From Paenibacillus xylanivorans (GTDB taxonomy: Bacteria; Bacillota; Bacilli; Paenibacillales; Paenibacillaceae), in assembly GCF_001280595.1 (NCBI RefSeq), contig NZ_LITU01000059.1, positions 104,650 to 168,649 of the forward strand: a stretch of 64,000 nt of DNA, read 5' to 3'. The position numbers were made by a program, and so were the translations under genes. The notes beneath the pieces were generated by a model that saw only the letters and a program-made list of their open reading frames with translations, did no database searches and was not told where the DNA came from. Positions within the stretch are counted from its first letter, which is position 1; each line of letters starts with the position of its first letter. Shown here one piece after another: positions 18,088 to 27,553 of the stretch.

Positions 18088-18382
18088 AAAGTTAAGTATT
18101 TTTTTTATATTGCCATAACAAAATAACGGCTTATGTATTGGGGCCGCTGAAATCTTCTCTTAGAATAACAGAAATTGCATAACGAGTCATCAAGCCAGCT
18201 CAAAAGTCATTCCATTACTTACACGACTCAATTTAATTACAATGGCATACATTATAGCTAACCACACTTATAGCATTGAAAATAAAAAAGTTCAAATTTC
18301 GTACAAATTTAAGCTCATTTTAATGTAATTTTCATGAAAACAGTGTATTGTAAATTTACATTCATAACACGAGGTGATGAGC
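18088..18382. other. AT-rich divergent intergenic region
   Basis: About 300 bases between the sigma operon and the 18383 gene, strongly AT-rich. I see no ORF with a ribosome site and no clear sigma-A promoter. The plus-strand gene's promoter must lie here. Confidence 0.5.
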
Positions 18383-18685
18383 ATGCCAGCTCTTGCAAAA
18401 ATTCAAGCGTTAAAAGAACAAATGCCCAAAGAATATCAAAGCATATCCCATTTTGTGGAACATGCGTTGCAGTCTATTGATACCCTGGTTGAGGAACATC
18501 GGAAGTACACCGCTGCACAAGCATTATACGGCGACAAAATCGTCGGATCGGAAGAACGCTTGTACAGAGAAACCGTGCTTGATGTACGAGCACAGCTCTT
18601 GCTTACGCTTGAGAAAACCGTAGAAGATCTGTTGCACAAAGGCGACAAACATTGGAGTAAACACTTTAAAGATGGCGTTGAATAA
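18383..18685 (+). CDS. Small helical cytoplasmic protein, unknown function
   Basis: The 100-residue product (MPALAKIQALKEQMPKEYQ…) has no membrane segment or cysteine and is rich in Lys, Glu, His and Leu. It is predicted by eye to be two or three long helices. I do not recognise the family. ATG 18383 is chosen because GAGGTGA (18371–18377) lies five bases upstream; in-frame codons at 18374 and 18377 overlap that site. It is monocistronic, divergent from the ECF sigma gene, and followed by an unusual pair of interlocked hairpins. Confidence 0.7.
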   Translation: MPALAKIQALKEQMPKEYQSISHFVEHALQSIDTLVEEHRKYTAAQALYGDKIVGSEERLYRETVLDVRAQLLLTLEKTVEDLLHKGDKHWSKHFKDGVE

Positions 18686-18716
18686 TTCTTTTATTATTCC
18701 AAAAGTTTAAAAAATG

Positions 18717-18767
18717 GCCCGCTTTCTGATATGCTCCCCGAAGAGTATAACGGAAGGCGGGCTTTTT
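18717..18767 (+). terminator. Terminator of the 18383 gene (hairpin 1 of an interlocked pair)
   Basis: gcccgctttctg (18717–18728) pairs with cggaaggcgggc (18751–18762), two G–U pairs included, followed by TTTTT. Its loop contains the left arm of the hairpin at 18729–18790. Confidence 0.75.
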
Positions 18768-18790
18768 GTAATACTCTTCGGGGAGCATAT
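18729..18790. repeat. Perfect 20-bp inverted repeat interlocked with the terminator
   Basis: Arms 18729–18748 and 18771–18790 are exact reverse complements with a 22-base loop. The loop contains the right arm of hairpin 1, so in RNA the two must be alternatives or form a pseudoknot. Confidence 0.85.
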
Positions 18791-18997
18791 ATGATTACCA
18801 CTTCATACAGCACAGGCATCTGTTCCTGTAATATAAACCACAATTTACATAAAACTAGCAAGTTGAATACAATTCAATTATAAAATAGAAAATATAGGAA
18901 CTTAGAGTGAATCCTTAGGTACAACAATCTAAGCCCGTACAAGTGAATTAGAATGTACAACGGTAACAATACTTTAAGCGGAAATGTGGCAGATTAA

Positions 18998-19187
18998 ATG
19001 AAATTAAAAATCTTTCTAAAATACTTTCTAGGATTTTTTGTTCTCTATAGTTTTATTACTAATTGTATTCAATATTGTAATACAGCATAAAACATGGGAT
19101 GAAATCGATTATATGCTAAACATATTCAGTGTTACTATAATTAGCTTAACAGTTGGTATTTTAAAGGCAAGAAAGGTAAGAAAGTAA
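18998..19187 (+). pseudogene. Frameshifted small membrane protein gene
   Basis: ATG 18998 begins MKLKIFLKYFLGFF…, which stops after 30 codons. With one T fewer in the six-T run 19034–19039, the frame runs on to TAA at 19187. It would encode about 62 residues with two membrane segments, MKLKIFLKYFLGFLFSIVLL… and …SVTIISLTVGILKARKVRK. The ribosome site is weak. It is followed by a terminator. It could be a decayed gene, a sequencing indel in the T-run, or frameshift expression. Confidence 0.45.
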
Positions 19188-19271
19188 TACATTTTAGTCA
19201 ACTCCCCTAAGTGATTATGTAGCGGTCGGCACCATTCGTTTTAGATCTTTCCTCTACTATAAGAATACTTA

Positions 19272-19311
19272 AGAAGACGTTATTTCTCTAGTTATAGAGG
19301 TAACGTCTTCT
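19272..19311. terminator. Bidirectional hairpin terminator
   Basis: agaagacgtta / taacgtcttct arms (11 bp) with additional inner pairing, followed by tatattt. It lies between the frameshifted ORF and the 3' end of comEC. Confidence 0.65.
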
Positions 19312-19454
19312 ATATTTATAAATGAAATGATTTATGAACTGTTTTAAGAACTATCTCGATATCGCAAATACAAACTAATCAAAATCACTTGTAAATCGTT
19401 ACTGTTCCTGGCACCGAATGCCACCTTCTGGCCAATGAAAAAACCACAAAAAAT

Positions 19455-22310
19455 CTACGATTCATCACCATCTAGTTTGTAACGCACATCAATCTCCCCG
19501 TCTTTGATCTTCATCTGAATCTCCCCCATTTGATCTGTTCTATAGATGTTTGTACCCGAATCCATAAGACGTTCGAGTACTCCAGGGTTGGGATGTCCAT
19601 ATGTATTGTTGACCCCCGCAGATATCACGGATGCTGATGCATTCCAGTACTGTAACCAAGCTTCGGTTGAAGATGTTTTACTTCCATGATGAGCAACCTT
19701 TAATACATCAATGGTGACAGGCACATCCTCATGATTCTCCCCCGAATGACTCGTAAACATCTCCTGAACGGAAACATCTGCTAATGTAGCATCTGCATCG
19801 TACTTTCCAAACGAGGCTGCGAGTGATCCATCCTGAATCATATAGAGCAGATCCTGCTCGGCTGCAGCATCCATATCTCCCGTGAACAATAAGGAGGCGC
19901 CTGCCATTTCCAGCAAGAAGACAACCGAATCATGATTCTGGTGTTCCGAGAAGGGCAATCTTTCTCCTGTATCCATTGCTGTATCCAGATCCGGGTATAT
20001 AAAATGCAAACTGGTTCCTCCATCCGGAGCGTAGGACATTCCTTGCCGAATTGCATATAACGGAATCTTCTTCTCTATAACGGTATCCAGCAATTTCTCA
20101 AAATTGGCTGTACCGCTGGTTGTCCCATTGAACATGAATCGTTCCACCGGAATCTGTTCAAGCACTGCCTGTAATCCTCCAGCATGATCCTGATCGGCAT
20201 GGGTTACGATTACGGCGTCCAGCCGATGAATGCCCCGTTTTTTCAATAAGGGAACTACCACCTTGGCCCCTACTTCATACGGATCACGCCGTGTCTTCCA
20301 GGATTGTTCGGGCTTCCCGAACTGGACGGTCCCTCCACCGTCGACCAAAATATGTTTACCTTCAGGTGTTGTAATTAGTGTACTGTCCCCTTGTCCGATA
20401 TCCAAAAATTGCACCACTCCTGTTCCCGCAGGCTGCGGCGTCTGGTATGCCCACCATAATCCCACCACAAAGCTGAGAGCCAATAGCGCACACATCCATT
20501 TGTGAAGGACGTTCATCCGTTCACCGGAGTAAAAACCAGCCCCACGCGCTACAAATACACTGGTATATTCCGGCCAGGCAATGCTTGCACTTAATGTGGT
20601 CATTGAACCATGATTAGCTTCACGTCCACCTTCGTTTGGTGCTTGAGATGATAGAGCAGACAGCCCCAGAGCTGCTCTAGGCTTCCCCCCAACATTTCGA
20701 CGATCCAGTGGAGCTGTGTCCTCTTCGTTGCCCTGTAGAACGGACTGCTCACCTCCCCTGCGATGAAAGATTCGCAAAAGCGTATAGAGAACAGCATAAT
20801 ATGCTGCTATCCACAGTAGCGATGGTGTAGCCCAGATCAGCACAAAGCCAGGCAAACTGTTCATCCACTCCACACTTGCAAAGGTCAGTTTGTTCAACAG
20901 AATAGCAATCCACGCCAACGGTTTAGCCAGAGGCAGCCAGAGAAACGATAAAATCAGGGCAACCGTTCCAAGCGGAAGCACAATGGCACTGATCAAGGAT
21001 ACTAGCAGGAAGTTTGCAACAAATGAAAGAAGTGAAAACTGGTTGAAATACAGAATCGTTACCGGAAAAGAAATAAGCTGTGCTGTTACCGTCACCGAAG
21101 CTGTTGCTGCAAGTCCTTTGGGCCAACTGCTAAATATCCGATTAATCAGTGGCATATAGATCATCAGTCCGGCTGTTACCAGAAAAGATAACTGGAAGCT
21201 CACGCTTAGTAAAAAATACGGGTTCCACCATATCATCAACAATGCTGCTGCACTGATCATCTGTAAGCCATCCCTGGCAAGCCCGCGCCGCGCCATATAC
21301 AAACCAATCATGGACATGATACCCGCACGAATCACCGATGGCGAACCGCCAGACAACAGTACATATGCAGGTATTAACAGCAACACAATGGTGAGCGATG
21401 TTTCCCGGGTTAACCTAAGCCAGGATAAAAGGAGCAGCAGCGATGCTACATATACCGCGACATGCGTTCCGGAGATCGCCAAAATATGAGTTAACCCAAG
21501 CTGTGAAAACTGACCATAGGTATCCGGATCGATATCACTTGCCATGCCGATAATCAGACCCTTCATATAGCCCGCATGAGTCTCGGGAAATAACGCTTCT
21601 ACCGCTGAGCCAAGTTTATGCCTGATCATGTCATTCCATCGGAGAATATTGAGTTTCCCCAACCCTTCAGGCGGAACGGTGGTTACCGAGCTGGCACCCT
21701 TCACTTTAAACAACCAATGGATCTGAAGATTCCTTAAGTAATTTCGATAATCAAAACCACCAAAGTTTCTGGCTTCGCCAGGAAGCGCAAGCGAACCGGT
21801 CAACGTTATTGAATCCCCTCGCTCCCAACCTGCTGCTACTTGCTGTTCTTCTTCCTCAGCCAGACGAACTTGGACCATTAGACGTTCTCTCACGTTAGAC
21901 ACAGTTCCCGCTTCCAACGCTGATGCCGATGATGCATCGGATAGTGGAAGCATCGACGTGATCTGCATTTCAAAATCGGCCCGATCCCCATCTATCCGTA
22001 CATCCGACATAAGGATTCCTTCAAATGTAGCTGCATAACCATCCAAATCCTCGACAGCCTTATGTGTGATCTCGGGCAGACTGCTCCGATTCCCCGCATC
22101 ATTCCATTCCCAGTGCACAACACCGCCAACGAGTGCCCCGATCAGTAACAAGATGGACCAGCCGCGTATATCAATCATTCGCAGCAACAACGGCAGACAA
22201 ACGAGCGCGCCGATCATTCCTACGATCAGGGACCAACCTGATAACGCACATGCCATCCCGCTACCGCATAACCAGCAGACGGTAAATATCAGTAAAGGTC
22301 TGCCTTTCAT
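19455..22310 (-). CDS. comEC: ComEC DNA-uptake channel
   Basis: ComEC forms the membrane channel that carries single-stranded transforming DNA into the cell. The 951-residue protein begins with hydrophobic segments and an OB-like DUF4131 region. The competence domain of many membrane segments follows, containing GLTHILAISGTHVAV and SGGSPSVIRAGIMS. A hydrophilic linker comes next. The C-terminal metallo-beta-lactamase-fold domain has GQGDSTLI, VDGGG and VTHADQDHAGG, the proposed nuclease. ATG 22310 has AAGGAGG upstream; a longer in-frame extension to 22421 would cross the preceding terminator. Last com gene of the cluster. Confidence 0.95.
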   Translation of the reverse strand: MKGRPLLIFTVCWLCGSGMACALSGWSLIVGMIGALVCLPLLLRMIDIRGWSILLLIGALVGGVVHWEWNDAGNRSSLPEITHKAVEDLDGYAATFEGILMSDVRIDGDRADFEMQITSMLPLSDASSASALEAGTVSNVRERLMVQVRLAEEEEQQVAAGWERGDSITLTGSLALPGEARNFGGFDYRNYLRNLQIHWLFKVKGASSVTTVPPEGLGKLNILRWNDMIRHKLGSAVEALFPETHAGYMKGLIIGMASDIDPDTYGQFSQLGLTHILAISGTHVAVYVASLLLLLSWLRLTRETSLTIVLLLIPAYVLLSGGSPSVIRAGIMSMIGLYMARRGLARDGLQMISAAALLMIWWNPYFLLSVSFQLSFLVTAGLMIYMPLINRIFSSWPKGLAATASVTVTAQLISFPVTILYFNQFSLLSFVANFLLVSLISAIVLPLGTVALILSFLWLPLAKPLAWIAILLNKLTFASVEWMNSLPGFVLIWATPSLLWIAAYYAVLYTLLRIFHRRGGEQSVLQGNEEDTAPLDRRNVGGKPRAALGLSALSSQAPNEGGREANHGSMTTLSASIAWPEYTSVFVARGAGFYSGERMNVLHKWMCALLALSFVVGLWWAYQTPQPAGTGVVQFLDIGQGDSTLITTPEGKHILVDGGGTVQFGKPEQSWKTRRDPYEVGAKVVVPLLKKRGIHRLDAVIVTHADQDHAGGLQAVLEQIPVERFMFNGTTSGTANFEKLLDTVIEKKIPLYAIRQGMSYAPDGGTSLHFIYPDLDTAMDTGERLPFSEHQNHDSVVFLLEMAGASLLFTGDMDAAAEQDLLYMIQDGSLAASFGKYDADATLADVSVQEMFTSHSGENHEDVPVTIDVLKVAHHGSKTSSTEAWLQYWNASASVISAGVNNTYGHPNPGVLERLMDSGTNIYRTDQMGEIQMKIKDGEIDVRYKLDGDES

Positions 22311-22348
22311 TTTCTCACCCTCCTTCTTTCCCCCGTAGAACGCAGAAA

Positions 22349-22382
22349 AACCCCCGGCAGCTGATACAGCATACCGGAGGTT
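22349..22382 (-). terminator. Terminator between comEB and comEC
   Basis: On the minus strand AACCTCCGG…CCGGGGGTT followed by TTT, in the 103-base gap after the comEB stop. Confidence 0.75.
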
Positions 22383-22413
22383 CTTCCCCGCAAATTGGAA
22401 TATTATATTGGTT

Positions 22414-22935
22414 CTAGTCACTTACCGTCATCATCGTCTCACGCGGAGGCTGGTAATTTTCCAGTCGGCGAAACGTAATCCCTTTTTGCTTCATCATGTC
22501 CGTAACCTTGCCTGTATCCTTGGGATATGGGCGATGAAATACGATTTCTGTAATACCGCTATTCGCGAGCATATTGGAGCACGTCCAGCAAGGTTCATCC
22601 GTGACATATACAGAAGAACCTTCCCGGTCAATCCAATCGGTGAACAAAAGTAAATTCTGCTCCGCATGAATAGTACGAATACAGCGTTGCTTTTTGACCA
22701 TTTCCTCCTGACCGTCGGTTACAACCAGCTCATATTCTTCCGAGATCATGCACCCTGCTTCAGAGCAGTCCGGAACTCCCATGGGCGCGCCGTTATAGGC
22801 TGTTCCAAGCAGTTTCTTCCCCTGAACAAGTACGGCGCCAACATGACGGCGTGAACAGCGGGAACGGGTTGAGACCATATATGCGATGTCCATGAAATAC
22901 GTATCCCAGTCTTTGCGTACGTCTGTTGTACTCAT
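22414..22935 (-). CDS. comEB: ComEB, dCMP deaminase family
   Basis: ComEB is a zinc cytidine/deoxycytidylate deaminase-fold protein encoded in the comE operon and dispensable for transformation in Bacillus subtilis. The 173-residue protein has the catalytic HAE at 90–92 and the zinc cysteines PCWTC at 116 and 119. A Cys-rich insert around 57–62 is typical of the dCMP deaminase subgroup. It lies between comEA and comEC, with a terminator separating it from comEC. Confidence 0.92.
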   Translation of the reverse strand: MSTTDVRKDWDTYFMDIAYMVSTRSRCSRRHVGAVLVQGKKLLGTAYNGAPMGVPDCSEAGCMISEEYELVVTDGQEEMVKKQRCIRTIHAEQNLLLFTDWIDREGSSVYVTDEPCWTCSNMLANSGITEIVFHRPYPKDTGKVTDMMKQKGITFRRLENYQPPRETMMTVSD

Positions 22936-23069
22936 AACCGTTTCCCTCCCGTCCGATACAAGTTAATTTCATATAAATGTCATTCAGACACTCAGCGTAC
23001 AGAGAACCTTCCGATTGCTGTTATGTCATTTCAAATTCAACTTATATCATAATATTTAATATTGCATGA

Positions 23070-23660
23070 CTATCTGATCTGCACATAAGGAGCCATTTTC
23101 TCCAGCATCTTCATTCCGATTCCTTTCACTTTGGTCAGATCGCTGACTTTGGTAAAAGGCCCATGAGAATTACGATAATCAATAATGGCTTGTGCCTTTT
23201 TCTCCCCAATTCCGGGAAGTTCCATAAGCTTGGCAGCAGGAGCTGTATTGACATCAATTTTGCCATTGTCGACAGCTTCATTGCTCACCAAAGCTTGGTT
23301 ATTGTCTCGTGGGACAACCGTTGTCTCCGATTTCGTTTGAGTTCCACCTGTAGAAACATCCGTTTGGTTGTTGCCTGCAACGGTCTGATTAGCTACGTTT
23401 CCCGTCGTGGCATTAACCTGGTTAGTCTCTGCAGAGGCCTCTGTTGTTGAAGGTTTCTGATCTGCATCGGAAGCCTTCGTTTGTTCCTGAACCAAAGTAG
23501 CCGACTGTACAGCAGCGGTTTCCTGCTCTATCGTCGGCTTCTCGGTGGCGAGCTGCATAGGTTCCCAGCCAGAAGGTGGCTGTTCACTTTTGCCCGACCA
23601 TAATATCAGTATACATCCGACCACCGCAGCAGCAATGGTCATCCCCTTGTTCCATCTCAT
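23070..23660 (-). CDS. comEA: ComEA DNA receptor
   Basis: ComEA is the membrane-anchored receptor that binds incoming double-stranded DNA. The 196-residue protein has an N-terminal membrane anchor (about 6–25), a long Thr/Asn/Gln/Glu-rich extracellular linker, and a C-terminal helix-hairpin-helix domain: DVNTAPAAKLMELPGIGEKK, then VSDLTKVKGIGMKMLEKM. ATG 23660 is taken as start; an in-frame TTG at 23687 lacks a site. It is divergent from comER. Confidence 0.93.
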   Translation of the reverse strand: MRWNKGMTIAAAVVGCILILWSGKSEQPPSGWEPMQLATEKPTIEQETAAVQSATLVQEQTKASDADQKPSTTEASAETNQVNATTGNVANQTVAGNNQTDVSTGGTQTKSETTVVPRDNNQALVSNEAVDNGKIDVNTAPAAKLMELPGIGEKKAQAIIDYRNSHGPFTKVSDLTKVKGIGMKMLEKMAPYVQIR

Positions 23661-23845
23661 TTCTTCCACACCTCTCCCTGGATTCAAAATAATCTATTCT
23701 GAACACGGGCGGTGCTTCCGAACCGTTGGACTTGCCTCGTAAACCAAGCTGTACTTTTTTCATGTCATGTCAAGCAGGCCCTGACGCATACACTAGAGGG
23801 AAAGAACTGCGCCATTACCGCAAAGCATGAAAGGAGGCCTGAACA

Positions 23846-24691
23846 ATGAAGGTTGGATTTATCGGAACCGGCAGCATGGGTAGCCTGCTGATCTATGCCT
23901 TGATTCAATCCGGTGCACTTGAGCCACGGCAGATCGCCGCCAGCAATCGAACCCCTTCCAAAGTACGGCAGCTATCCCTCCGTTACCCTGGTCTGCATGA
24001 ATCACAGAGCAACCGGGAAACCGTCATCCGCAGCAATATCATCTTTTTGTGCGTGAAGCCACTTGAATTCAAACATGTCATTGACGACATCCTGCCTGTC
24101 GTGAATCCCAATCATATAATCGTCTCGATCACCAGTCCCGTGCAGCTGCGCCATCTGGAATCTTCACTTCCTTGCAAAGTCTCCAAAGTTATCCCCAGCG
24201 TTACGCACCAGGTCGGCAGCGGAGCGTCCCTGTGTATACACGGTGAGCGAATGACTACCGAAGACCGCGCTGTGCTGGAAGGGCTGCTCAGTCATATCGG
24301 CAGACCCTATCAAGTGGATGAGGCCTGTACCCGGATCACATCCGACTTCTCCAGCTGCGGACCTGCATTCATATCGTTCTTTCTGGAGCAATGGATCGAG
24401 AGTGCTGTCAAGCTTACAGATATCAAACGAGCCGATGCCTGCGCTCTTGCCGGCGAGATGCTCCTGGGAACAGGCAAGCTGCTCACCGAAGGAGGATACA
24501 CCCCGCAAGAACTTCAGGCTCGCGTGGCTGTGCCTGGCGGCATCACCGCACAGGCTCTTGCCCTGCTGAAAGTGAGTCTGAATGGTGTTTTTGACAGCCT
24601 GATCCAGACGACTCATGACAAATATGATGAAGATTTATTGAAGCTGGATGAACTATTCAAAGCCGGTGAGATTAACCGGCAACAATATTAA
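23846..24691 (+). CDS. comER: ComER, pyrroline-5-carboxylate reductase family
   Basis: A 281-residue P5CR-like protein with NAD(P)-binding GFIGTGSMG at 4–12, the CVKP motif, and a C-terminal region with [16 protein letters not shown] and [11 protein letters not shown]. The gene divergent from comEA is comER in Bacillus; it is not required for competence there, and links to sporulation entry have been reported. ATG 23846 has AAAGGAGG upstream. Its last 20 bases overlap the 3' end of leuS on the other strand. Confidence 0.9.
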   Translation: MKVGFIGTGSMGSLLIYALIQSGALEPRQIAASNRTPSKVRQLSLRYPGLHESQSNRETVIRSNIIFLCVKPLEFKHVIDDILPVVNPNHIIVSITSPVQLRHLESSLPCKVSKVIPSVTHQVGSGASLCIHGERMTTEDRAVLEGLLSHIGRPYQVDEACTRITSDFSSCGPAFISFFLEQWIESAVKLTDIKRADACALAGEMLLGTGKLLTEGGYTPQELQARVAVPGGITAQALALLKVSLNGVFDSLIQTTHDKYDEDLLKLDELFKAGEINRQQY

Positions 24692-27116
24692 CGAGTTTGC
24701 CTGGAACGGCAATGACCTTGCGAATGGTCTTGCCTTCCAGTGCCTGTTTCACAGGTGCCAGTTCCATTGTAAAGTCCTGCATGCCCTGTGCGTCCAGATC
24801 CTTAGCGACAGTAGCACGGGTTACAATTTTGCCATTCACCTGAACGACAATCTCCACTTCAGCATCAACTGTCATGGACTCATCATACTCAGGCCAAGCT
24901 ACGTAAGAGATACCACCTTCATGACCGAGACGGCTCCACAGCTCCTCTGCCATATGTGGTGCCAGTGGTGACAGCAACTGTACAAAGTTCTCCATCGCTT
25001 CACGTGACAGCGTATCTGCTTTGTATGCATCGTTGATGAAAATCATCAACTGGCTGATCGCTGTGTTGAAACGCAGATGTTCCATATCCTCTGTAACCTT
25101 TTTGATGGTTTTGTGAGCCATCCGTTTGAACTCATCCGTACCACCATCTGCTGTAATCTTGTCATTGATTGCACCTGTATCTTCATTGATGAACAGACGC
25201 CATACACGTGACAGGAAGCGGTGCATGCCCTCAACCCCGTTAGCGTTCCACGGTTTCGTCGCTTCCAAAGGCCCCATGAACATTTCATACAGACGCAATG
25301 TATCTGCACCGAATTCATTGACGATTACATCCGGGTTAATGACATTACCACGGGATTTACTCATTTTCTCATTGTTGGTTCCCAGGATCATGCCTTGGTT
25401 GACCAGTTTGTGGAATGGCTCTTTGGTATGCACCACGCCCAGATCATACAGCACTTTATGCCAGAAACGAGCGTACAGCAAGTGAAGCACCGCGTGCTCG
25501 GCTCCCCCGATGTACAGATCAACCGGCAGCCACTGCTGCTGCTTCTCCTGAGAGATCAGTTCCTTGTCATTGTGCGGATCGATAAAGCGCAGATAATACC
25601 AGCAGCTGCCCGCCCATTGTGGCATCGTGTTCGTCTCGCGACGCGCTTTCATTCCCGTTTCCGGATCTACGGTGTTAACCCATTCCGTAACATTCGCCAG
25701 TGGTGATTCTCCAGTGCCCGAAGGTTTGATCTGGTCAATATCCGGCAGCAGCAAAGGCAGTTGATCTTCCGGTACCGTCTTCATCGTTCCGTCTTCCAGA
25801 TGCAGAATCGGGATTGGCTCACCCCAGTAACGCTGACGGCTGAACAACCAGTCACGCAGACGATAGGTCGTTTTGCCTTGTCCTTTACCGTTCTCTTCCA
25901 ACCAGGCAATCATCTTCGCAATCGCTTCTTCGTTGTTCAATCCGTTCAGGAATTCGGAGTTCACATGCGGTCCGTCTCCGGAATACGCTTCTTGTGTCAC
26001 GTCGCCACCCTGTACAACCTCGATGATGTCCAGACCAAACTGCTTCGCAAACTCCCAGTCACGAGTGTCATGACCCGGAACGGCCATAATCGCCCCTGTT
26101 CCGTATCCCGCCAGAACATAATCGGCAATCCAGATTGGCACCTTCGCTCCGTTTACCGGGTTGATTGCATAAGTTCCTGTGAACACACCTGATTTGTCTT
26201 TAGCCAAATCGGTGCGTTCCAAATCGCTCTTGCGTGCAGCCTGTTCCTGATATGCCTTGATTGCTTCACGCTGTTCTGCCGTTGTAATGACTTCCACCAG
26301 CTCATGCTCAGGTGCCAGTACAGCATAACTTGCACCAAACAACGTATCTGCACGTGTGGTAAACACCTTGATAACTTCTTCATGACCCTCAATGGCAAAA
26401 GTAACTTCCGCTCCGGTCGATTTGCCGATCCAGTTGCGCTGCATATCCTTGATGCTCTCCGACCAGTCCAGCTCTTCCAGGTCTTCCAGCAAGCGCTCAG
26501 CATATTCCGTAATTCTCAATACCCATTGGCGCATCGGTTTACGAACGACCGGATGTCCACCACGCTCACTCTTGCCGTCAATAACCTCTTCGTTCGCCAG
26601 TACCGTACCCAAAGCTTCGCACCAGTTCACAGGTACTTCGTCTACATAAGCCAGGCCTTTGTTGTACAACTGGATGAAGATCCATTGCGTCCATTTGTAG
26701 TAGTCAGGGTCTGTTGTGCTGATCTCCCGATCCCAGTCATAGGAGAAACCAAGTGATTTGATCTGGCGACGGAAATTGTCGATATTACGAAATGTAATAT
26801 GCCGCGGATGCTCACCGGTATCCAATGCATGCTGCTCGGCAGGCAGGCCGAAAGCGTCCCAACCCATTGGATGCAATACATTGAAACCGCGCATACGTTT
26901 GAAACGGGACACGATATCCGTTGCCGTGTATCCTTCCGGGTGACCTACGTGCAGGCCTGAACCGGATGGATACGGAAACATATCCAGTGCATAAAACTTC
27001 GGTTTAGCCGGGTCCTCACCCGTTTTAAACGTTTTATTGTCATCCCAGTATTGCTGCCAACTTTTCTCCATAACCTGTGGCTTATAGCCGTGTTTCGGCT
27101 GTTGATTCTCGCTCAT
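24672..27116 (-). CDS. leuS: Leucyl-tRNA synthetase
   Basis: Class I synthetase charging tRNA-Leu. The 814-residue length is normal. HIGH appears as HVGH at 56–59 and KMSKS in EKMSKSRGN near residue 580. The CP1 editing domain is present, including the Thr-rich [12 protein letters not shown] region. ATG 27116 has AGAGGAGGAA. Expression should be controlled by the leucine-specific T-box upstream. The 3' end overlaps comER head-on. Confidence 0.98.
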   Translation of the reverse strand: MSENQQPKHGYKPQVMEKSWQQYWDDNKTFKTGEDPAKPKFYALDMFPYPSGSGLHVGHPEGYTATDIVSRFKRMRGFNVLHPMGWDAFGLPAEQHALDTGEHPRHITFRNIDNFRRQIKSLGFSYDWDREISTTDPDYYKWTQWIFIQLYNKGLAYVDEVPVNWCEALGTVLANEEVIDGKSERGGHPVVRKPMRQWVLRITEYAERLLEDLEELDWSESIKDMQRNWIGKSTGAEVTFAIEGHEEVIKVFTTRADTLFGASYAVLAPEHELVEVITTAEQREAIKAYQEQAARKSDLERTDLAKDKSGVFTGTYAINPVNGAKVPIWIADYVLAGYGTGAIMAVPGHDTRDWEFAKQFGLDIIEVVQGGDVTQEAYSGDGPHVNSEFLNGLNNEEAIAKMIAWLEENGKGQGKTTYRLRDWLFSRQRYWGEPIPILHLEDGTMKTVPEDQLPLLLPDIDQIKPSGTGESPLANVTEWVNTVDPETGMKARRETNTMPQWAGSCWYYLRFIDPHNDKELISQEKQQQWLPVDLYIGGAEHAVLHLLYARFWHKVLYDLGVVHTKEPFHKLVNQGMILGTNNEKMSKSRGNVINPDVIVNEFGADTLRLYEMFMGPLEATKPWNANGVEGMHRFLSRVWRLFINEDTGAINDKITADGGTDEFKRMAHKTIKKVTEDMEHLRFNTAISQLMIFINDAYKADTLSREAMENFVQLLSPLAPHMAEELWSRLGHEGGISYVAWPEYDESMTVDAEVEIVVQVNGKIVTRATVAKDLDAQGMQDFTMELAPVKQALEGKTIRKVIAVPGKLVNIVAG

Positions 27117-27154
27117 CTATTGTTCCTCCTCTGGTTATTCGCATTTATTGCAAC

Positions 27155-27440
27155 AAAAAAACCTCAGCATCCCGTAGCGTTTGCAGCGCTAGGGACGAGA
27201 GGTTGAATTCCCGTGGTACCACCCTAGTTAGCGGATGATCGTGCTTCGTCATCCACTCCCTTTGGACCTGTAACGGCGGTTAACCGATGCGGATTTCCAT
27301 TCCTGAACCCGAGTGTTACTTCACTCGGTTGTAAGATGGTGTAATCACCGCATTTCTCCAAGGCGAGTTCGTGAAATACTGTCAACCGACTTGCACCAAC
27401 CGCCGGCTCTCTGTCATGTACAGGACTCACTACTGATCCT
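27155..27440 (-). promoter_or_regulatory. T-box leader of leuS (leucine specifier CUC)
   Basis: On the minus strand the leader has the T-box core AGGGTGGTACCACGGGAA (27225–27208) and a terminator hairpin with T-run (27204–27155). Upstream is a stem I region beginning near AGAGAGCCGGCGG. The specifier loop reads GAA-CTC-GCC, placing CUC at 27367–27365, a leucine codon. Uncharged tRNA-Leu would stabilise the antiterminator. Confidence 0.93.
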
Positions 27441-27475
27441 TATCATCGAAATATGTATACGATATGATCGGGAAC

Positions 27476-27504
27476 ATTATATAAAAAAGAAGCATTAAAG
27501 TCAA
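27476..27504 (-). promoter_or_regulatory. Sigma-A promoter of leuS
   Basis: On the minus strand TTGACT (27504–27499), 17 bases, TATAAT (27481–27476), directly upstream of the T-box leader. Confidence 0.85.
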
Positions 27505-27553
27505 TATTACACTGTCTGTTGACTATAAACAATGCTATTCATGAGTATACACA

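Noticed and set aside
18890-18975. Third copy of the lepA–hemW box (ggtacaac motifs)
   Set aside because: Only short ggtacaac/gtacaa matches occur, with no hairpin of the matching layout.
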